From Saxibacter everestensis (GTDB lineage Bacteria; Actinomycetota; Actinomycetes; Actinomycetales; Brevibacteriaceae): DNA of 64,000 nt. Under the pieces are notes generated by a model, which worked only from the letters and a program-made list of their open reading frames with translations, ran no database searches and was not told the origin of the DNA. The number at the start of each line of letters is the position of its first letter. Position 1 is the first letter of the stretch. The translations under genes were made by a program, and so were the position numbers. This document shows, piece after piece, positions 8,082-17,642 of this stretch. The stretch is taken from the NCBI RefSeq assembly GCF_025787225.1, contig NZ_CP090958.1:2714550-2778549 (forward strand), given 5' to 3'.

Positions 8082-8896
8082 AGGCCGGCGCGGGCGCACA
8101 GCTGCTCGGCGTGCCGCAGCACCGGCGAGTCGACCATCTTCCCCTCGAAGCTGAAGACTCCACGCTCCCCCTGCGCCGCGGCAAGAACGCGCTGCGCCCA
8201 GCCGATCTGCGACTCGGTCGGCCGGAACGCAGTCCGAACCACGTCGACCTGGGTCGGATGAATGCAGACCGTGCCCGAGAATCCGCTAGCCGCGGCGTCC
8301 CGTGCCTCATCGGTGAGTCCCTCGACATCCTTGATATCCAGGTGCACGGCATCGAGAGCGAACCGGCCGTAGGCCGACGCGGCCAGCAAAACCGACGCGC
8401 GCGCGTGCCTGGCGACATCCCGATAGCTGCCATTGAACTTACGGCTTGAGCCGCCACCGATGCTGGCGATGAGGTCCTCGGCTCCCCACATCATTCCGAC
8501 CACGTTGTCCGCCTGGGCGATGTCCGAGGCCTTGATCACTCCAAGTGGCGTCTCCACCAGGGCGACTACCTGGAAACCGTCAAGCTCGAGCACCTGCGCG
8601 GGTGACTCGGCCTTGGCCAGCATCAGCTGCGTGTAGTCGGTGTGCGAGATCGCTTCGAGATCTCTGCGCTGGTCCGTCGTGCCGCCGGGGTTCACCCGCA
8701 CCACGGTCGACTTCGGATCGAGCCGGACATCGAGGAGAGCTTTCCGGGCGTCGTCCTTGTCGGCCGGCCTGACGGCGTCTTCCAGGTCGAGAATGACGAC
8801 ATCGGCAGCGTCTGCCGCCTTCTGGTACCGGTCCGGCCGGTCGGCGGGACAGAACAGCCAGCCCGGCAGTCCGGCGAGATTGGTTGCGTCGCTCAT
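8078..8896 (-). CDS. HpcH/HpaI-family CoA-ester lyase (CitE-like; probable HMG-CoA/citramalyl-CoA lyase)
   Basis: A 272-residue TIM-barrel CoA-ester lyase. Family signatures are LFCPADRPDRYQKA at the N-terminus, VILDLEDAVRPADKDDAR (Mg-binding acidic cluster), VRVNPGG, VVALVETPLG with the second metal glutamate, and MMWGAEDLIASIGG. The operon order MCC-beta/biotin carboxylase/acyl-CoA dehydrogenase/MaoC/CitE is that of M. tuberculosis, whose Rv2498c is a bifunctional (R)-HMG-CoA and (S)-citramalyl-CoA lyase serving leucine catabolism and itaconate dissimilation. I infer the same last step (to acetyl-CoA plus acetoacetate) here. It is not true citrate lyase, since no citC/D/F genes are present. 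Confidence 0.88.
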   Translation of the reverse strand: MSDATNLAGLPGWLFCPADRPDRYQKAADAADVVILDLEDAVRPADKDDARKALLDVRLDPKSTVVRVNPGGTTDQRRDLEAISHTDYTQLMLAKAESPAQVLELDGFQVVALVETPLGVIKASDIAQADNVVGMMWGAEDLIASIGGGSSRKFNGSYRDVARHARASVLLAASAYGRFALDAVHLDIKDVEGLTDEARDAAASGFSGTVCIHPTQVDVVRTAFRPTESQIGWAQRVLAAAQGERGVFSFEGKMVDSPVLRHAEQLCARAGL

Positions 8897-8949
8897 GGTG
8901 GGCGTTCCTCGTATGCAGTAGTCGTTGGCCTGTCGATACGCGTCCTAGC

Positions 8950-9420
8950 CTATGGCTTGCAGCGGACCATGGTGGAACGGGTGGCCAGGGCAACTACGTC
9001 GCCGTGCTGGTTCCTGCCGGTGTGTTTGAGGGTGACGACGCCCTCGCCTGGCCGCGACTTCGACAACCGCTTGTCGAGCACCACTGTCTCCGCGTACAGG
9101 GTGTCGCCATGGAAGACCGGCTTGGGAAACGACACATCGCTGAAGCCGAGGTTCGCCACTATCGTGCCCTGGGTCAGCTGGGCAACGGAGAGCCCGACCA
9201 GGGTTGAGAGGGTGAACATCGAGTTGACCAGCCGCTGGCCGAATGGTTCGGTCTCGGCGAATGCCGCGTCAAGGTGTAGCGCCTGGGTGTTCATCGTGAC
9301 GGCGGTGAACCAGGTGTTATCGGCTTCGGTAATGGTGCGGCCGGGCCGGTGCAGGTAGACGGCGTCGAGGTCGAACTCTTCGAACCACAGGCCCTGCTGG
9401 ACGATTTCGCGGCGCGTCAT
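8950..9420 (-). CDS. MaoC-family hot-dog dehydratase (probable methylglutaconyl-CoA hydratase)
   Basis: A 156-residue MaoC/R-hydratase-like protein. It shows GRTITEADNTWFTAVTMNTQALHLDAAFA, the usual hydratase-2 arrangement with the D-x4-(H/N) active-site region, and FGDVSFPKPVFHGDTLYAET-type strands (read here as LGFSDVSFPKPVFHGDTLYAET). The position between the acyl-CoA dehydrogenase and the CitE-like lyase matches M. tuberculosis Rv2499c. I infer it hydrates 3-methylglutaconyl-CoA to (R)-HMG-CoA, the stereoisomer used by the neighbouring lyase; this is inference. It starts 3 bases after the dehydrogenase stop. Confidence 0.85.
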   Translation of the reverse strand: MTRREIVQQGLWFEEFDLDAVYLHRPGRTITEADNTWFTAVTMNTQALHLDAAFAETEPFGQRLVNSMFTLSTLVGLSVAQLTQGTIVANLGFSDVSFPKPVFHGDTLYAETVVLDKRLSKSRPGEGVVTLKHTGRNQHGDVVALATRSTMVRCKP

Positions 9421-9423
9421 GCC

Positions 9424-10614
9424 CTACAGCCCCAGCTCTCGTGCGATCAGCATCAGCTGAACCTCGGTCGTGCCCTCGCCGACCTCGAGGATTTTCGAAT
9501 CGCGGTACTGGCGGGCGACGAGGTACTCGTTCATGAATCCATAGCCGCCGTGGATCTGCGTTGCATCCCGGGCGTTGTCCATCGCTGCCTCGCCGGCGAC
9601 GAGCTTGGCGATGGCGGCGTCCTTCTTGAACGGCTTACCTGCCAGCATTTTGGCCGCGGCGGTGTAGTACGCGGCCCGCGCCGTCATCGTGCGGGCTTCC
9701 ATCCGGGCGATCTTGAACGCGATCGCCTGGTTGCTGCCGATCGGCGCACCGAAGGCTTCGCGTTCCTTGGCGTACCTGACGCTCTCATCGACGCATCCCT
9801 GGGCAGCACCGACGGCGAGCGCACCAACCGCAATCCGGCCCTCGTCCAGGATCCGCAGGAAGTTGGCGTAGCCCCGCCCCCGTTCACCGAGCAGGTTTGC
9901 CTCTGGCACCCGGACATTGTCGAAGCTGAGCGGATGAGTGTCGCTGGAATGCCAGCCGACCTTGTTGTAGGCCGGTTCCGCGGTGAAGCCTGGAGTACTT
10001 GTCGGCACCAGGATGGTGGAGATTTCCGGTTTCGCGGTGCCGTCCCTGCCCTCGCGCTGACCGGTCACGGCGGTAACTGTGACGAGCCGGGTGATGTCGG
10101 TGCCGGAGTTGGTGATGAACGCCTTGGAGCCGTTGATCGCCCACTCACTGCCTGCGTCACCCTCTTCAAGTCGTGCCGTGGTGCGGGTGCCGCCGGCATC
10201 GCTGCCCGCGCCTGGCTCGGTCAGCCCGAAGGCGGCAAGCGCCTTGCCGCTGGCCAGCATGGGCAGCCATTCCTGCTTCTGCTCCTCCGTGCCGAAGCGG
10301 TAGACCGGCATTGCCCCTAGCGAGACGCCGGCCTCAAGCGTTATGGCGACGCTCTGGTTGACCCTGGCAAGTTCCTCGATGGCGAGACACAGCGCGAAGT
10401 AGTCACCGCCCATCCCGTCGTATTCTTCCGGGAATGGCAGGCCGAACAGCCCCATGTCGGCCATTCCGCTGACTATCTCGTACGGGAATGTCTTGGCGGT
10501 GTCGTGGCTTTCGCTGACCGGTGCGACGACGTTATCGGTGAAGTCGGCCACCGTGCGGCGCAGGTCTTCGTACTCGTCCGGCAGCTCGCCTGCCGTGAAC
10601 GCTATTGTGCTCAT
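9424..10614 (-). CDS. Acyl-CoA dehydrogenase (probable isovaleryl-CoA dehydrogenase, FadE19-like)
   Basis: A 396-residue FAD flavoenzyme that makes an alpha,beta-unsaturated acyl-CoA and passes electrons to ETF. The signatures [21 protein letters not shown] and [34 protein letters not shown] are classical for the family. In this operon the likely reaction is isovaleryl-CoA to 3-methylcrotonyl-CoA, the substrate of the carboxylase encoded just upstream. The ATG overlaps the biotin carboxylase stop as ATGA. A branched-chain or short-chain specificity other than isovaleryl cannot be excluded from sequence alone. Confidence 0.92.
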   Translation of the reverse strand: MSTIAFTAGELPDEYEDLRRTVADFTDNVVAPVSESHDTAKTFPYEIVSGMADMGLFGLPFPEEYDGMGGDYFALCLAIEELARVNQSVAITLEAGVSLGAMPVYRFGTEEQKQEWLPMLASGKALAAFGLTEPGAGSDAGGTRTTARLEEGDAGSEWAINGSKAFITNSGTDITRLVTVTAVTGQREGRDGTAKPEISTILVPTSTPGFTAEPAYNKVGWHSSDTHPLSFDNVRVPEANLLGERGRGYANFLRILDEGRIAVGALAVGAAQGCVDESVRYAKEREAFGAPIGSNQAIAFKIARMEARTMTARAAYYTAAAKMLAGKPFKKDAAIAKLVAGEAAMDNARDATQIHGGYGFMNEYLVARQYRDSKILEVGEGTTEVQLMLIARELGL

Positions 10615-12725
10615 GATGTCGCTGCTTTCTGATCGCTGGGAATATCGTTGGGAATACTGTCCATGGCAGGCGTCTCCACACTCGCCAGTACTTCGTCGAG
10701 GGCGACCTGCTGTCCTGCGCGTACCCGGAGGGTCACCACGCCGTCGGCAGGGGCGGTGAGCACATGCTCCATCTTCATCGCCTCGACGATAACAATCGGC
10801 TGTCCGGCCACGACCTGCTCGCCGTTGCCGACCGGAATATCGATGATGGTGCCCGGCATCGGCGAGAGCACGTCGTCGCCTGCTGTGCCGGCTCCTTCTC
10901 CGGATGCTGCCCTACGCGGCGCCTTCAGCGCGAAGGTCCCCTGCCCCGTGCTTATCCAGAGGTCGTCTCCGTCAGGCCAGACCTGGAAATGCTGCCTGGC
11001 ACCGTCGAGTACCGCGTCGAGCTTCTGCCCGCTCATGCTTGCCGACGCGAAGAATCCATCCGGCACGTCATCGCCGTGGGCGCCGGTCGCTACCTCAATC
11101 CGGCCCCGGGCGGTGATGATGCCGTCGTCGTGAACCCCGGCGATGTCGCGCGCGGGGTCATCCGGCCAGAGCGTCGCGCGGCGGGAATCGTCACCTACCG
11201 CGAACTCGCAGCGCACCGGGGCGTGCTCTCCGACCCGCCAGCCGGAGGGGTGGTCCCAGAGGGAGTTCCCCGGGCGGCTCCTGGCCTCGGCGACCAGGGC
11301 AAGCTGGCGATAGAGGGCCGCGACCGCCCAGACCTCGGCGGGCGCACTGGCCGGGACGTAGTCCGGCATCCGCCGGTCGATCAGGCCGGTGTCGAGCTCG
11401 CCGGCCTGCACCTGCGGGTCATTGATCAGGAACCTCAGGAAGTCGATGTTGGTCACGACTCCCGGCACGGACAGGTGACCCAGCGCCGCATCCAGCCGCT
11501 GCAGGGCCTCGGCGCGACTCGCACCGTGGGTGATCACCTTGGCAAGCATCGGGTCGTAGTCGGTGCCGATCCGCTGGCCGGCCAGCAGCCCGGAGTCGAC
11601 CCGAGCGTTTTCCGGCTCGGCGATATCGATCGCGATGCCGCCGGTCGGCAGGAAGTCCCGCGCCGGATCCTCGGCATAGATCCGAGCCTCGATCGCGTGC
11701 CCGGTCATCCGAACGTCGGCCTGGCCGAATGTCAGCTCGGCGCCGGCGCCGATCAGAAGTTGCTGTTCGACCAGATCCAGTCCGGTCACCTCCTCGGTGA
11801 CCGGGTGCTCGACCTGGAGCCGGGTGTTCATCTCCATGAAGAAGAACTCGTCAGGTTGGTCGGCGGACACGATGAATTCCACCGTTCCGGCCCCCGTGTA
11901 CCCGACGCTGCGGGCGGTATTGCAGGCAGCCTCGCCAATTCGTTGCCGGGCTGCCTCGTCGAGTAACGGCGAAGGCGCCTCCTCGATCACTTTCTGGTGC
12001 CGACGCTGCAGACTGCATTCCCGCTCGCCCAGATGCACGACGTTGCCGTGGCTGTCGGCCAGGATTTGAACCTCGATATGCCGCGGGTTCCGGATCAGCC
12101 GCTCGAGAAAGAGCGTGTCATCGCCGAATGAGGATGCCGACTCGCGTCGGGCGCTCGCCAGGGCCGCCGGCAGGTCTTCTGCCCTCTCGACCTCGCGCAT
12201 GCCCTTGCCGCCGCCGCCTGCCGAAGGCTTGACCAGGACCGGGAAACCGATATCGGCGGCGCCCTCGATGAGTTCGGCATCGCTGAGGTTCGGCCGGGAG
12301 ACCCCCGGAACCAGTGGGACGCCGTAGCCGGCCACGGTTGCCTTCGCCGCGATCTTGTCGCCCATCACCTCGATTGCAGCCGCGCTAGGGCCGAGGAATA
12401 CGATGCCTGCTGACTCACAGGCGCGGGCGAAGTCTGTGTTCTCGGACAGGAAACCATAGCCAGGATGGATCGCCTGAGCGCCTGTGGCCTTGGCCGCGGC
12501 GATGACCCGGTCGATGTTGAGGTAACTCTGCTGCGCGGAAGCACGCCCGATGTGGACGGCGATATCGGCCTCGCGTACGTGCCGGGATCCGGCATCCGCG
12601 TCGCTGTACACCGCGACTGTGCGGCTGCCGAGCCGCCGGCAGGTACGCATGACCCGCACGGCTATCTCGCCCCGGTTGGCAACGAGCACCGTGTTGAACA
12701 GGGTCGAAGACGGAACTCTCGTCAT
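10611..12725 (-). CDS. accA1: Biotin carboxylase/BCCP subunit of acyl-CoA carboxylase (AccA1-type, probable methylcrotonyl-CoA carboxylase alpha)
   Basis: A 704-residue alpha subunit. The N-terminal biotin carboxylase domain begins [23 protein letters not shown] and has the ATP-grasp glycine loop [11 protein letters not shown] and [17 protein letters not shown] linker domain is followed by a C-terminal biotinyl domain with the biotinylation motif EAMKMEH. With the adjacent beta subunit it should carboxylate 3-methylcrotonyl-CoA in leucine breakdown, as shown for M. tuberculosis AccA1-AccD1. I choose ATG 12725 because GGAGGAAG lies 7 bases before it; an ATG eight codons upstream is in frame but lacks this spacing. 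Confidence 0.95.
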   Translation of the reverse strand: MTRVPSSTLFNTVLVANRGEIAVRVMRTCRRLGSRTVAVYSDADAGSRHVREADIAVHIGRASAQQSYLNIDRVIAAAKATGAQAIHPGYGFLSENTDFARACESAGIVFLGPSAAAIEVMGDKIAAKATVAGYGVPLVPGVSRPNLSDAELIEGAADIGFPVLVKPSAGGGGKGMREVERAEDLPAALASARRESASSFGDDTLFLERLIRNPRHIEVQILADSHGNVVHLGERECSLQRRHQKVIEEAPSPLLDEAARQRIGEAACNTARSVGYTGAGTVEFIVSADQPDEFFFMEMNTRLQVEHPVTEEVTGLDLVEQQLLIGAGAELTFGQADVRMTGHAIEARIYAEDPARDFLPTGGIAIDIAEPENARVDSGLLAGQRIGTDYDPMLAKVITHGASRAEALQRLDAALGHLSVPGVVTNIDFLRFLINDPQVQAGELDTGLIDRRMPDYVPASAPAEVWAVAALYRQLALVAEARSRPGNSLWDHPSGWRVGEHAPVRCEFAVGDDSRRATLWPDDPARDIAGVHDDGIITARGRIEVATGAHGDDVPDGFFASASMSGQKLDAVLDGARQHFQVWPDGDDLWISTGQGTFALKAPRRAASGEGAGTAGDDVLSPMPGTIIDIPVGNGEQVVAGQPIVIVEAMKMEHVLTAPADGVVTLRVRAGQQVALDEVLASVETPAMDSIPNDIPSDQKAATS

Positions 12726-12756
12726 TTTCGCTTCCTCCGGAGTAATCATCGCCCGG

Positions 12757-14388
12757 TCACATCCTGAAAACGCCGTAGGAGACCGGCTCGATCGGCGCGT
12801 TGGCACAGACTCCCAGGGCGAGTCCGACAACGTGCCGGGTGTCGGCAGGGTCGATGATGCCGTCATCCCATAACCGCGCGGTCGAGTAGTACGGATTGCC
12901 CTGCGCTTCGTACTGCTCACGAATAGGCGTCTTGAACTCTTCTTCTTCCGCCTGACTCCAGGCCGCTTCCGGATCCCGGCCGTCGGCGGCTGCCTGGTTC
13001 TCGAGCTGGCCGCGCCGCACGGTTGACAGCACCGAGGCTGCCTGCTCGCCGCCCATCACCGAGATGCGCGCGTTCGGCCACATCCAGAGGAACCTCGGGC
13101 CATAGGCCCGGCCGCACATCGAGTAGTTTCCCGCGCCGTAGGATCCTCCGATCACCACGGTCAGCTTCGGTACCCGGGCGCATGCGACCGCGGTGACCAT
13201 CTTCGCGCCGTGTTTTGCGATGCCAGCCGCCTCGTAGTCCCGGCCGACCATGAAGCCGGAGATGTTCTGCAGGAAAAGCAGTGGCGTTTTGCGCTGGTCG
13301 CACAGCTCGATGAAGTGCGCGCCCTTGAGCGCGGATTCGCCGAACAGCACGCCATTGTTGGCGACGATGCCGACCGGGTGTCCATGGATCCGGGCGAAGC
13401 CGGTTACCAGCGTCTTGCCGTACTCGGCTTTGAACTCGTGGAACGCGCTGCCGTCGACCAGGCGGGCGATCACCTCGTGAACGTCGTACGGGGTCCGCGA
13501 ATCCGGCGGAACGACGCCACGCAGTTCGGCTACGTCGAAATCGGGCTCCTCACCGGGAGCGGTCGCCCACGGAGTATCTTCCGGCGCAGCTAGCGTCGTG
13601 ACGATGTCGCGCATTATCGATAACGCGTGCGAGTCGTCGTCGGCGAGGTGATCGGTCACTCCTGAGGTCCTGGAATGCAGCGCTCCGCCCCCGAGGTCCT
13701 CGGCGCTGACAACCTCGCCGGTCGCCGCCTTCACCAGCGGCGGGCCGCCGAGGAAGATCGTGCCCTGGTTCGCGACGATAATGTTCTCGTCGCTCATCGC
13801 CGGGACATATGCTCCCCCTGCCGTGCAGGAACCGAGTACCGCCGCGAGCTGCGGGATACCTCGTGCACTCAGGGTCGCCTGGTTGAAGAAGATCCGGCCG
13901 AAATGGTCCCGGTCCGGGAAGACCTCGTCCTGGTTCGGCAGGTTCGCCCCGCCGGAGTCCACCAGGTACAGGCAGGGCAGCCGGTTCTCGCCAGCGATTT
14001 CCTGCGCCCTGAGGTGTTTTTTCACCGTGATCGGATAGTAGGTTCCACCCTTGACCGTGGCGTCGTTAGCCACGATCATGCACTCGCGGCCGGAGACCCG
14101 GCCGATGCCGGTGATGATGCCGGCGCCTGGCGAGGCATCGCCGTACATCCCGTTGGCGGCCAGCGGCGAAAGCTCAAGGAACGGGCTGCCCGGGTCTAGG
14201 AGCGCGTTGACGCGTTCCCTTGGCAGCAGTTTCCCGCGCGAGGTGTGCCGCGCCCGTGCCAGTTCCGAACCGCCGAGCGCTGTTTTAGCTAGCCTGGAAT
14301 CGAGTTCGTCCAGCAGCGTGGCGAACGCGGCGGAATTGTTCCGGTAGCTTTCGCTGCCCTGGTCGACCGGCGTGCCTATCTTTCGCAT
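12757..14388 (-). CDS. accD1: Acyl-CoA carboxylase carboxyltransferase, methylcrotonyl-CoA type (AccD1/LiuB)
   Basis: A 543-residue crotonase-fold carboxyltransferase. It carries [62 protein letters not shown] and the C-terminal [31 protein letters not shown]. The GANLP-QDEVFPD and [15 protein letters not shown] stretches are distinctive for methylcrotonyl-CoA carboxylase beta subunits rather than acetyl/propionyl types. It is the first gene of the leucine operon, directly facing the divergent TetR regulator across a 168-base spacer that holds the candidate operator. Confidence 0.94.
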   Translation of the reverse strand: MRKIGTPVDQGSESYRNNSAAFATLLDELDSRLAKTALGGSELARARHTSRGKLLPRERVNALLDPGSPFLELSPLAANGMYGDASPGAGIITGIGRVSGRECMIVANDATVKGGTYYPITVKKHLRAQEIAGENRLPCLYLVDSGGANLPNQDEVFPDRDHFGRIFFNQATLSARGIPQLAAVLGSCTAGGAYVPAMSDENIIVANQGTIFLGGPPLVKAATGEVVSAEDLGGGALHSRTSGVTDHLADDDSHALSIMRDIVTTLAAPEDTPWATAPGEEPDFDVAELRGVVPPDSRTPYDVHEVIARLVDGSAFHEFKAEYGKTLVTGFARIHGHPVGIVANNGVLFGESALKGAHFIELCDQRKTPLLFLQNISGFMVGRDYEAAGIAKHGAKMVTAVACARVPKLTVVIGGSYGAGNYSMCGRAYGPRFLWMWPNARISVMGGEQAASVLSTVRRGQLENQAAADGRDPEAAWSQAEEEEFKTPIREQYEAQGNPYYSTARLWDDGIIDPADTRHVVGLALGVCANAPIEPVSYGVFRM

Positions 14389-14480
14389 CCTGCCCCCACG
14401 CTTCAGTCATCGATCAAGTTCGTCACGTTGTGCGTTACTGCCCGGCGCCCCGCCTCGTCGCGGTGGGACCGATCCCCGTT

Positions 14481-14528
14481 CTCAGTTAATGCAAAATAAC
14501 TGAGTTCAGGTTAATCTGAGTTCACTCA
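14481..14528. promoter_or_regulatory. Candidate TetR operator between leucine operon and its regulator
   Basis: A perfect inverted repeat CTCAGTTA-N8-TAACTGAG occupies 14481-14504. Just beside it TGAGTTCA occurs at 14501-14508 and again at 14517-14524, the latter inside TGAGT-TC-ACTCA (14517-14528). The stretch is AT-rich compared with its surroundings and lies between the divergent carboxyltransferase and TetR genes, where an autoregulating repressor would bind. No footprint data are implied. Confidence 0.65.
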
Positions 14529-14556
14529 ATCTGTCTATAGAGGGCTCGAGTGTCGA

Positions 14557-15153
14557 ATGATTAACGAAACCAGGCCCCGCAGCCAGCAAAAGGCCGAGCG
14601 CCGGGCCTTATTGCTCCGCTCGGCGGCAAGGCTTTTCGCCGATCAGGGCTTCCGCTCGGTGCGCCTGGAGGATCTCGGTGCCGCCGCGGGCATCTCGGGA
14701 CCCGCCGTCTACCGGCACTTCGCAAACAAAGAGAACGTGCTGACCGAATTGCTTGTCGGCATAAGTATCCGCCTGTTGGAAGGCGGCCGGAAGGTCGTCG
14801 CGGACAGCAGCTCGGACCAGGAGGCGTTGGAGAACCTGATCGACTTCCATGTCGACTTCGCTTTGAACGACCCGGAACTCATCCGGATCCAGGACCGCGA
14901 TTTCACCTCGTTGCCACAGACGGCAAAACACCAGGTTCGGCGCTTGCAGCGGGAGTACGTCGAGGTGTGGGTCTCCGTGCAGACCAGGTTGTCCGCAGAT
15001 CTCGAGGTTTCTGCCGCCCGCACCAAGGCACACGCGGCACTCGGCCTGATCAACTCGACGCCGCACAGCGTGCCACGGAACAGACACTCGCAATCGCGTC
15101 AGCTGCTGCGCTCGATGGCGCGTGCCGCACTGCTGGCACCGCCTGCGGACTGA
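14557..15153 (+). CDS. TetR-family regulator of the leucine/isovalerate operon
   Basis: A 198-residue TetR protein. The N-terminal helix-turn-helix runs from QKAERRALLLRSAARLFADQGF through VRLEDLGAAAGISGPAVYRHFANKENVLTELL. The rest is a variable ligand-binding domain. Divergent placement beside accD1 copies the Rv2506-Rv2502c arrangement, so it probably represses the operon until an acyl-CoA intermediate binds. The ATG at 14557 is the only good start. The ribosome binding site is weak. Confidence 0.9.
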   Translation: MINETRPRSQQKAERRALLLRSAARLFADQGFRSVRLEDLGAAAGISGPAVYRHFANKENVLTELLVGISIRLLEGGRKVVADSSSDQEALENLIDFHVDFALNDPELIRIQDRDFTSLPQTAKHQVRRLQREYVEVWVSVQTRLSADLEVSAARTKAHAALGLINSTPHSVPRNRHSQSRQLLRSMARAALLAPPAD

Positions 15154-15244
15154 GCCGATCGTCATCCCGGAGTCGCACCCCAGCCGAGGCAATCTCATGT
15201 CCTGAACCGATGCCGGAAACCTGGCGTCGCGTCAGTCTGGAGGC

Positions 15245-15451
15245 ATGGAAACTTTCACCGACATCGCAACCGGGCTCGGCGTCATCGTCGGCACGGCCGG
15301 CCTCTACGCATTCGCTCTATTCACCCTGGCATTCATAATCGGCGGCGCCGTGCTGCTGCCGATCTGGAACATCCAATCCGACCGCAGGGAAGACGCACTG
15401 CGGAATCAGCAGCCGGGGTCGCGCGGCCTGTTTCGGCGAGCTCACGGCTGA
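15245..15451 (+). CDS. Small membrane protein of unknown function
   Basis: A 68-residue reading frame. Residues about 9-40 are strongly hydrophobic (GLGVIVGTAGLYAFALFTLAFIIGGAVLLPIW), long enough for one or two helices, followed by a charged tail (QSDRREDALRNQQPG). TGGAGG precedes the ATG but is almost adjacent to it, which is poor spacing. I do not recognise a family. The composition looks like a real membrane protein, but coding status is uncertain. Confidence 0.4.
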   Translation: METFTDIATGLGVIVGTAGLYAFALFTLAFIIGGAVLLPIWNIQSDRREDALRNQQPGSRGLFRRAHG

Positions 15452-15456
15452 CGTTG

Positions 15457-16683
15457 TCACACCACCCGCACGCCACCCTGGTAGACCGCCGAGATGTTCT
15501 CCTGCAGCGAGGCGAGCTGGCCGGTCCGATTGAGTTCACGGTCGAGGACCAGCACATCCCCGCGCTGTCCTGCTGCCAACCGGCCGACAGGCTCTCGGGT
15601 GAGCTCCCCGGCAACCGATGTGCCGGCGGCAAGCGCACCTTCCAGGCTTAAGCCAGCCTCGGCCATGAGATGCAATTCCTCGGTGTTGTGTCCGTGTGGT
15701 CCGACCCCGGAATCAGTGCCCATCGCGATCTTGACTCCAGCCCCGATCGCCTTGGCGACGGCGGCCTTGTGGTCGTCAATCACGTTGATCGCCTTCTGCA
15801 CCATCAGCGGCGGGATGTTGTGACCCGCCTCCGCATTGCGCACAACCGACAGCGGAGCCACCAGCGTGGGAACCAGAAACGCGTCCTTCTCCAGCATCAG
15901 CTCGATCGTCTCGTCATCGAGGTAAATGCCGTGCTCGATACTCCGCACCCCGGCGTTCAGCGCGTTCCTGATCCCCTGCGTTCCCTGGGCGTGGGCCATG
16001 ACGTACTTGCCTTGATTCTCGGCCTCTTCGACGATGACGCGGATCTCGTCCGGGCTGAACTGCGAATGTCTCGGGTCATCGGACGGCGACATGACGCCGC
16101 CGGTCGAGCAGATCTTGATCTGGTCGGCTCCTGCCCGGAGCAGCCTGCGGGTTGTCCGGCGCACCTCGTCCAGTCCGTCCGCGACGCCGGACGGACGACC
16201 CGGGTGCTCGCCGAAGATCGACATGTCGGTTCCGGAAGGAACCCAGCCGTCGGCGTGCCCTCCGGTCTGCGACATGATGGCGACAGCCAGCTTCAGCCGG
16301 GGCCCGGCGATCAGGCCGGATTCAATCGCCTCCCGCACACCGAGGTCGGCGCCGCCAGCGTCCCGCGCCGTGGTCACGCCGGCTTCCAGAGTCCGGCGCA
16401 GATGGCCAACCGATTCGTAGAACGGCAGTGAAAACGGCTTGGTCACCATTGCCATCGGGTTGTAGGTATCGACCATCACGTGAACGTGGCAGTCGATCAG
16501 GCCCGGCATCACTGTCTTGCCCTGACACTCGACAACTGTGTCACCCGGCAGCAGGTCGCCCAGGGTCCCGATCGGAGCCAGTCGCGAAATCATGCCATCT
16601 TCCAGCACTACGTGGTGCGGTTCGGAGCGAAAGCTCGTGCCGTCGAAAACGTGTGCGTCCTTGAAGATCGTACGACCGGTCAT
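15457..16683 (-). CDS. Metal-dependent amidohydrolase (imidazolonepropionase/prolidase-like subgroup)
   Basis: About 408 residues of the amidohydrolase superfamily. Metal ligands are visible: the first strand motif GLIDCHVHVMVD (HxH), a lysine in GADQIKICSTGG, YVMAHAQGTQGIRNAL (His), SIEHGIYL (His) and AMGTDSGVGPHG (Asp). LDRELNRTGQL closes the small beta domain. Relatives hydrolyse Xaa-Pro dipeptides, imidazolonepropionate or carbamates; this subgroup is usually annotated only as amidohydrolase. ATG 16683 has GAGGAG 5 bases before it; a start 4 codons earlier is possible. It stands alone and is divergent from the SCO6745-like gene. Confidence 0.87.
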   Translation of the reverse strand: MTGRTIFKDAHVFDGTSFRSEPHHVVLEDGMISRLAPIGTLGDLLPGDTVVECQGKTVMPGLIDCHVHVMVDTYNPMAMVTKPFSLPFYESVGHLRRTLEAGVTTARDAGGADLGVREAIESGLIAGPRLKLAVAIMSQTGGHADGWVPSGTDMSIFGEHPGRPSGVADGLDEVRRTTRRLLRAGADQIKICSTGGVMSPSDDPRHSQFSPDEIRVIVEEAENQGKYVMAHAQGTQGIRNALNAGVRSIEHGIYLDDETIELMLEKDAFLVPTLVAPLSVVRNAEAGHNIPPLMVQKAINVIDDHKAAVAKAIGAGVKIAMGTDSGVGPHGHNTEELHLMAEAGLSLEGALAAGTSVAGELTREPVGRLAAGQRGDVLVLDRELNRTGQLASLQENISAVYQGGVRVV

Positions 16684-16753
16684 TGTGCTCCTCACGAAAA
16701 GACATCATTGTGTTTCCACTCAATCAGACGTCTCCGCAGCCCGGACACACCGC

Positions 16754-16759
16754 TATGGT
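16754..16759 (+). promoter_or_regulatory. Candidate -10 element for a leaderless transcript
   Basis: TATGGT (TANNNT type) ends 6 bases before the ATG at 16766, and no Shine-Dalgarno sequence lies between. This spacing would start transcription at the A of the ATG, a common leaderless arrangement in actinobacteria. A clear -35 is not seen. Confidence 0.45.
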
Positions 16760-16765
16760 CTGTCT

Positions 16766-17638
16766 ATGGATAACAACGTTGCCGGCCGTTCACTCCAAGC
16801 CATCGAGGCACTGCATTCCTGTGCCTATTTCGCGCCCGAAACCGAAGAAGCCCTCGTCGCGGCAGGACTACGGCCTGGCCGGATGTGTTACTTCGCCAGC
16901 CGCGCCGCGCCAATGGGAGAGGTGACGGCGCCGGTTGTCACTGCGACTTTCTTCAATTTCAGCCCCGGCCTGGTGGCCCGCCACATTCCCCGCGCCTGGA
17001 GCCTGGCCCCGGCGCAGTCACTCATCCAGCCCCGGCTCGAGGCCGCCGGCCGTGCCCTGCGCCGGCTGCTCGGCGACGAAGCTGCCGACTCGGCCGACGT
17101 TGCCCGGGCGGCCGACCTCGCACGCGAAGCGACCGACCATTGCAGGATCGAGGGACGTCCCTTGTTCGCCGGGCATACCGCACTCGCGTGGCCGGACGAG
17201 CCGCTTCTCGTTCTGTGGCACGCCATCACGCTAATGCGCGAACATCGCGGCGACGGCCACATCGCGGCGCTTGTCGGCACCGGTCTGTCCGGGATCGAGG
17301 CACTGGTCAGTCACACGGCGACCAACAAGGGCTTCACGATTCCGGCCGCCATCAAGTCCCGGGGCTGGTCGGAAGAGGACTGGACGGCCGCGGTGCAGCG
17401 ATTGGCCGAACGTGGCGTGCTCACGCCGGAAGGCGAGCTCACGGATGCCGGCCGGCAGCTGCGAATCGAGGTGGAAACAGCCACCGACGCTGCGGCGATT
17501 GCGCCATGGCGCGCTCTCGGCGCGGAAAAGGCCGACGAGCTGGTGACCCTTGGCGGCGCGCTGGCACGCGCTGCTGTGAACGCCCGGGCCTTTCCCGCCG
17601 GGACGTTCGCCGCAGGTTCCAACCGCAATCCCGACTGA
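16766..17638 (+). CDS. SCO6745-family protein (winged-helix-like, function unknown)
   Basis: A 290-residue protein resembling the actinobacterial SCO6745 family. It begins RSLQAIEALHSCAYFAPETEEALVAAGL, has MGEVTAPVVTATFFNFSPGLVARHIPRAW, then GHTALAWPDEPLLVLWHAITLMREHRGDGHIAAL and a helix-turn-helix-like C-terminal part (SRGWSEEDWTAAVQRLAERGVLTPEGELTDAG). The family has no established biochemical role. No signal peptide or membrane segment is present. Transcription is probably leaderless (see the -10 element just upstream). Confidence 0.82.
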   Translation: MDNNVAGRSLQAIEALHSCAYFAPETEEALVAAGLRPGRMCYFASRAAPMGEVTAPVVTATFFNFSPGLVARHIPRAWSLAPAQSLIQPRLEAAGRALRRLLGDEAADSADVARAADLAREATDHCRIEGRPLFAGHTALAWPDEPLLVLWHAITLMREHRGDGHIAALVGTGLSGIEALVSHTATNKGFTIPAAIKSRGWSEEDWTAAVQRLAERGVLTPEGELTDAGRQLRIEVETATDAAAIAPWRALGAEKADELVTLGGALARAAVNARAFPAGTFAAGSNRNPD

Positions 17639-17642
17639 CGTT

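Noticed and set aside
8078-8896. True citrate lyase beta subunit
   Set aside because: No citC, citD, citF or citG gene is near; the operon and family point to a stand-alone CoA-ester lyase.
10611-12920. Longer biotin carboxylase start at 12920
   Set aside because: The extra 65 residues have no family counterpart and overlap the carboxyltransferase gene; a strong ribosome binding site fits ATG 12725.
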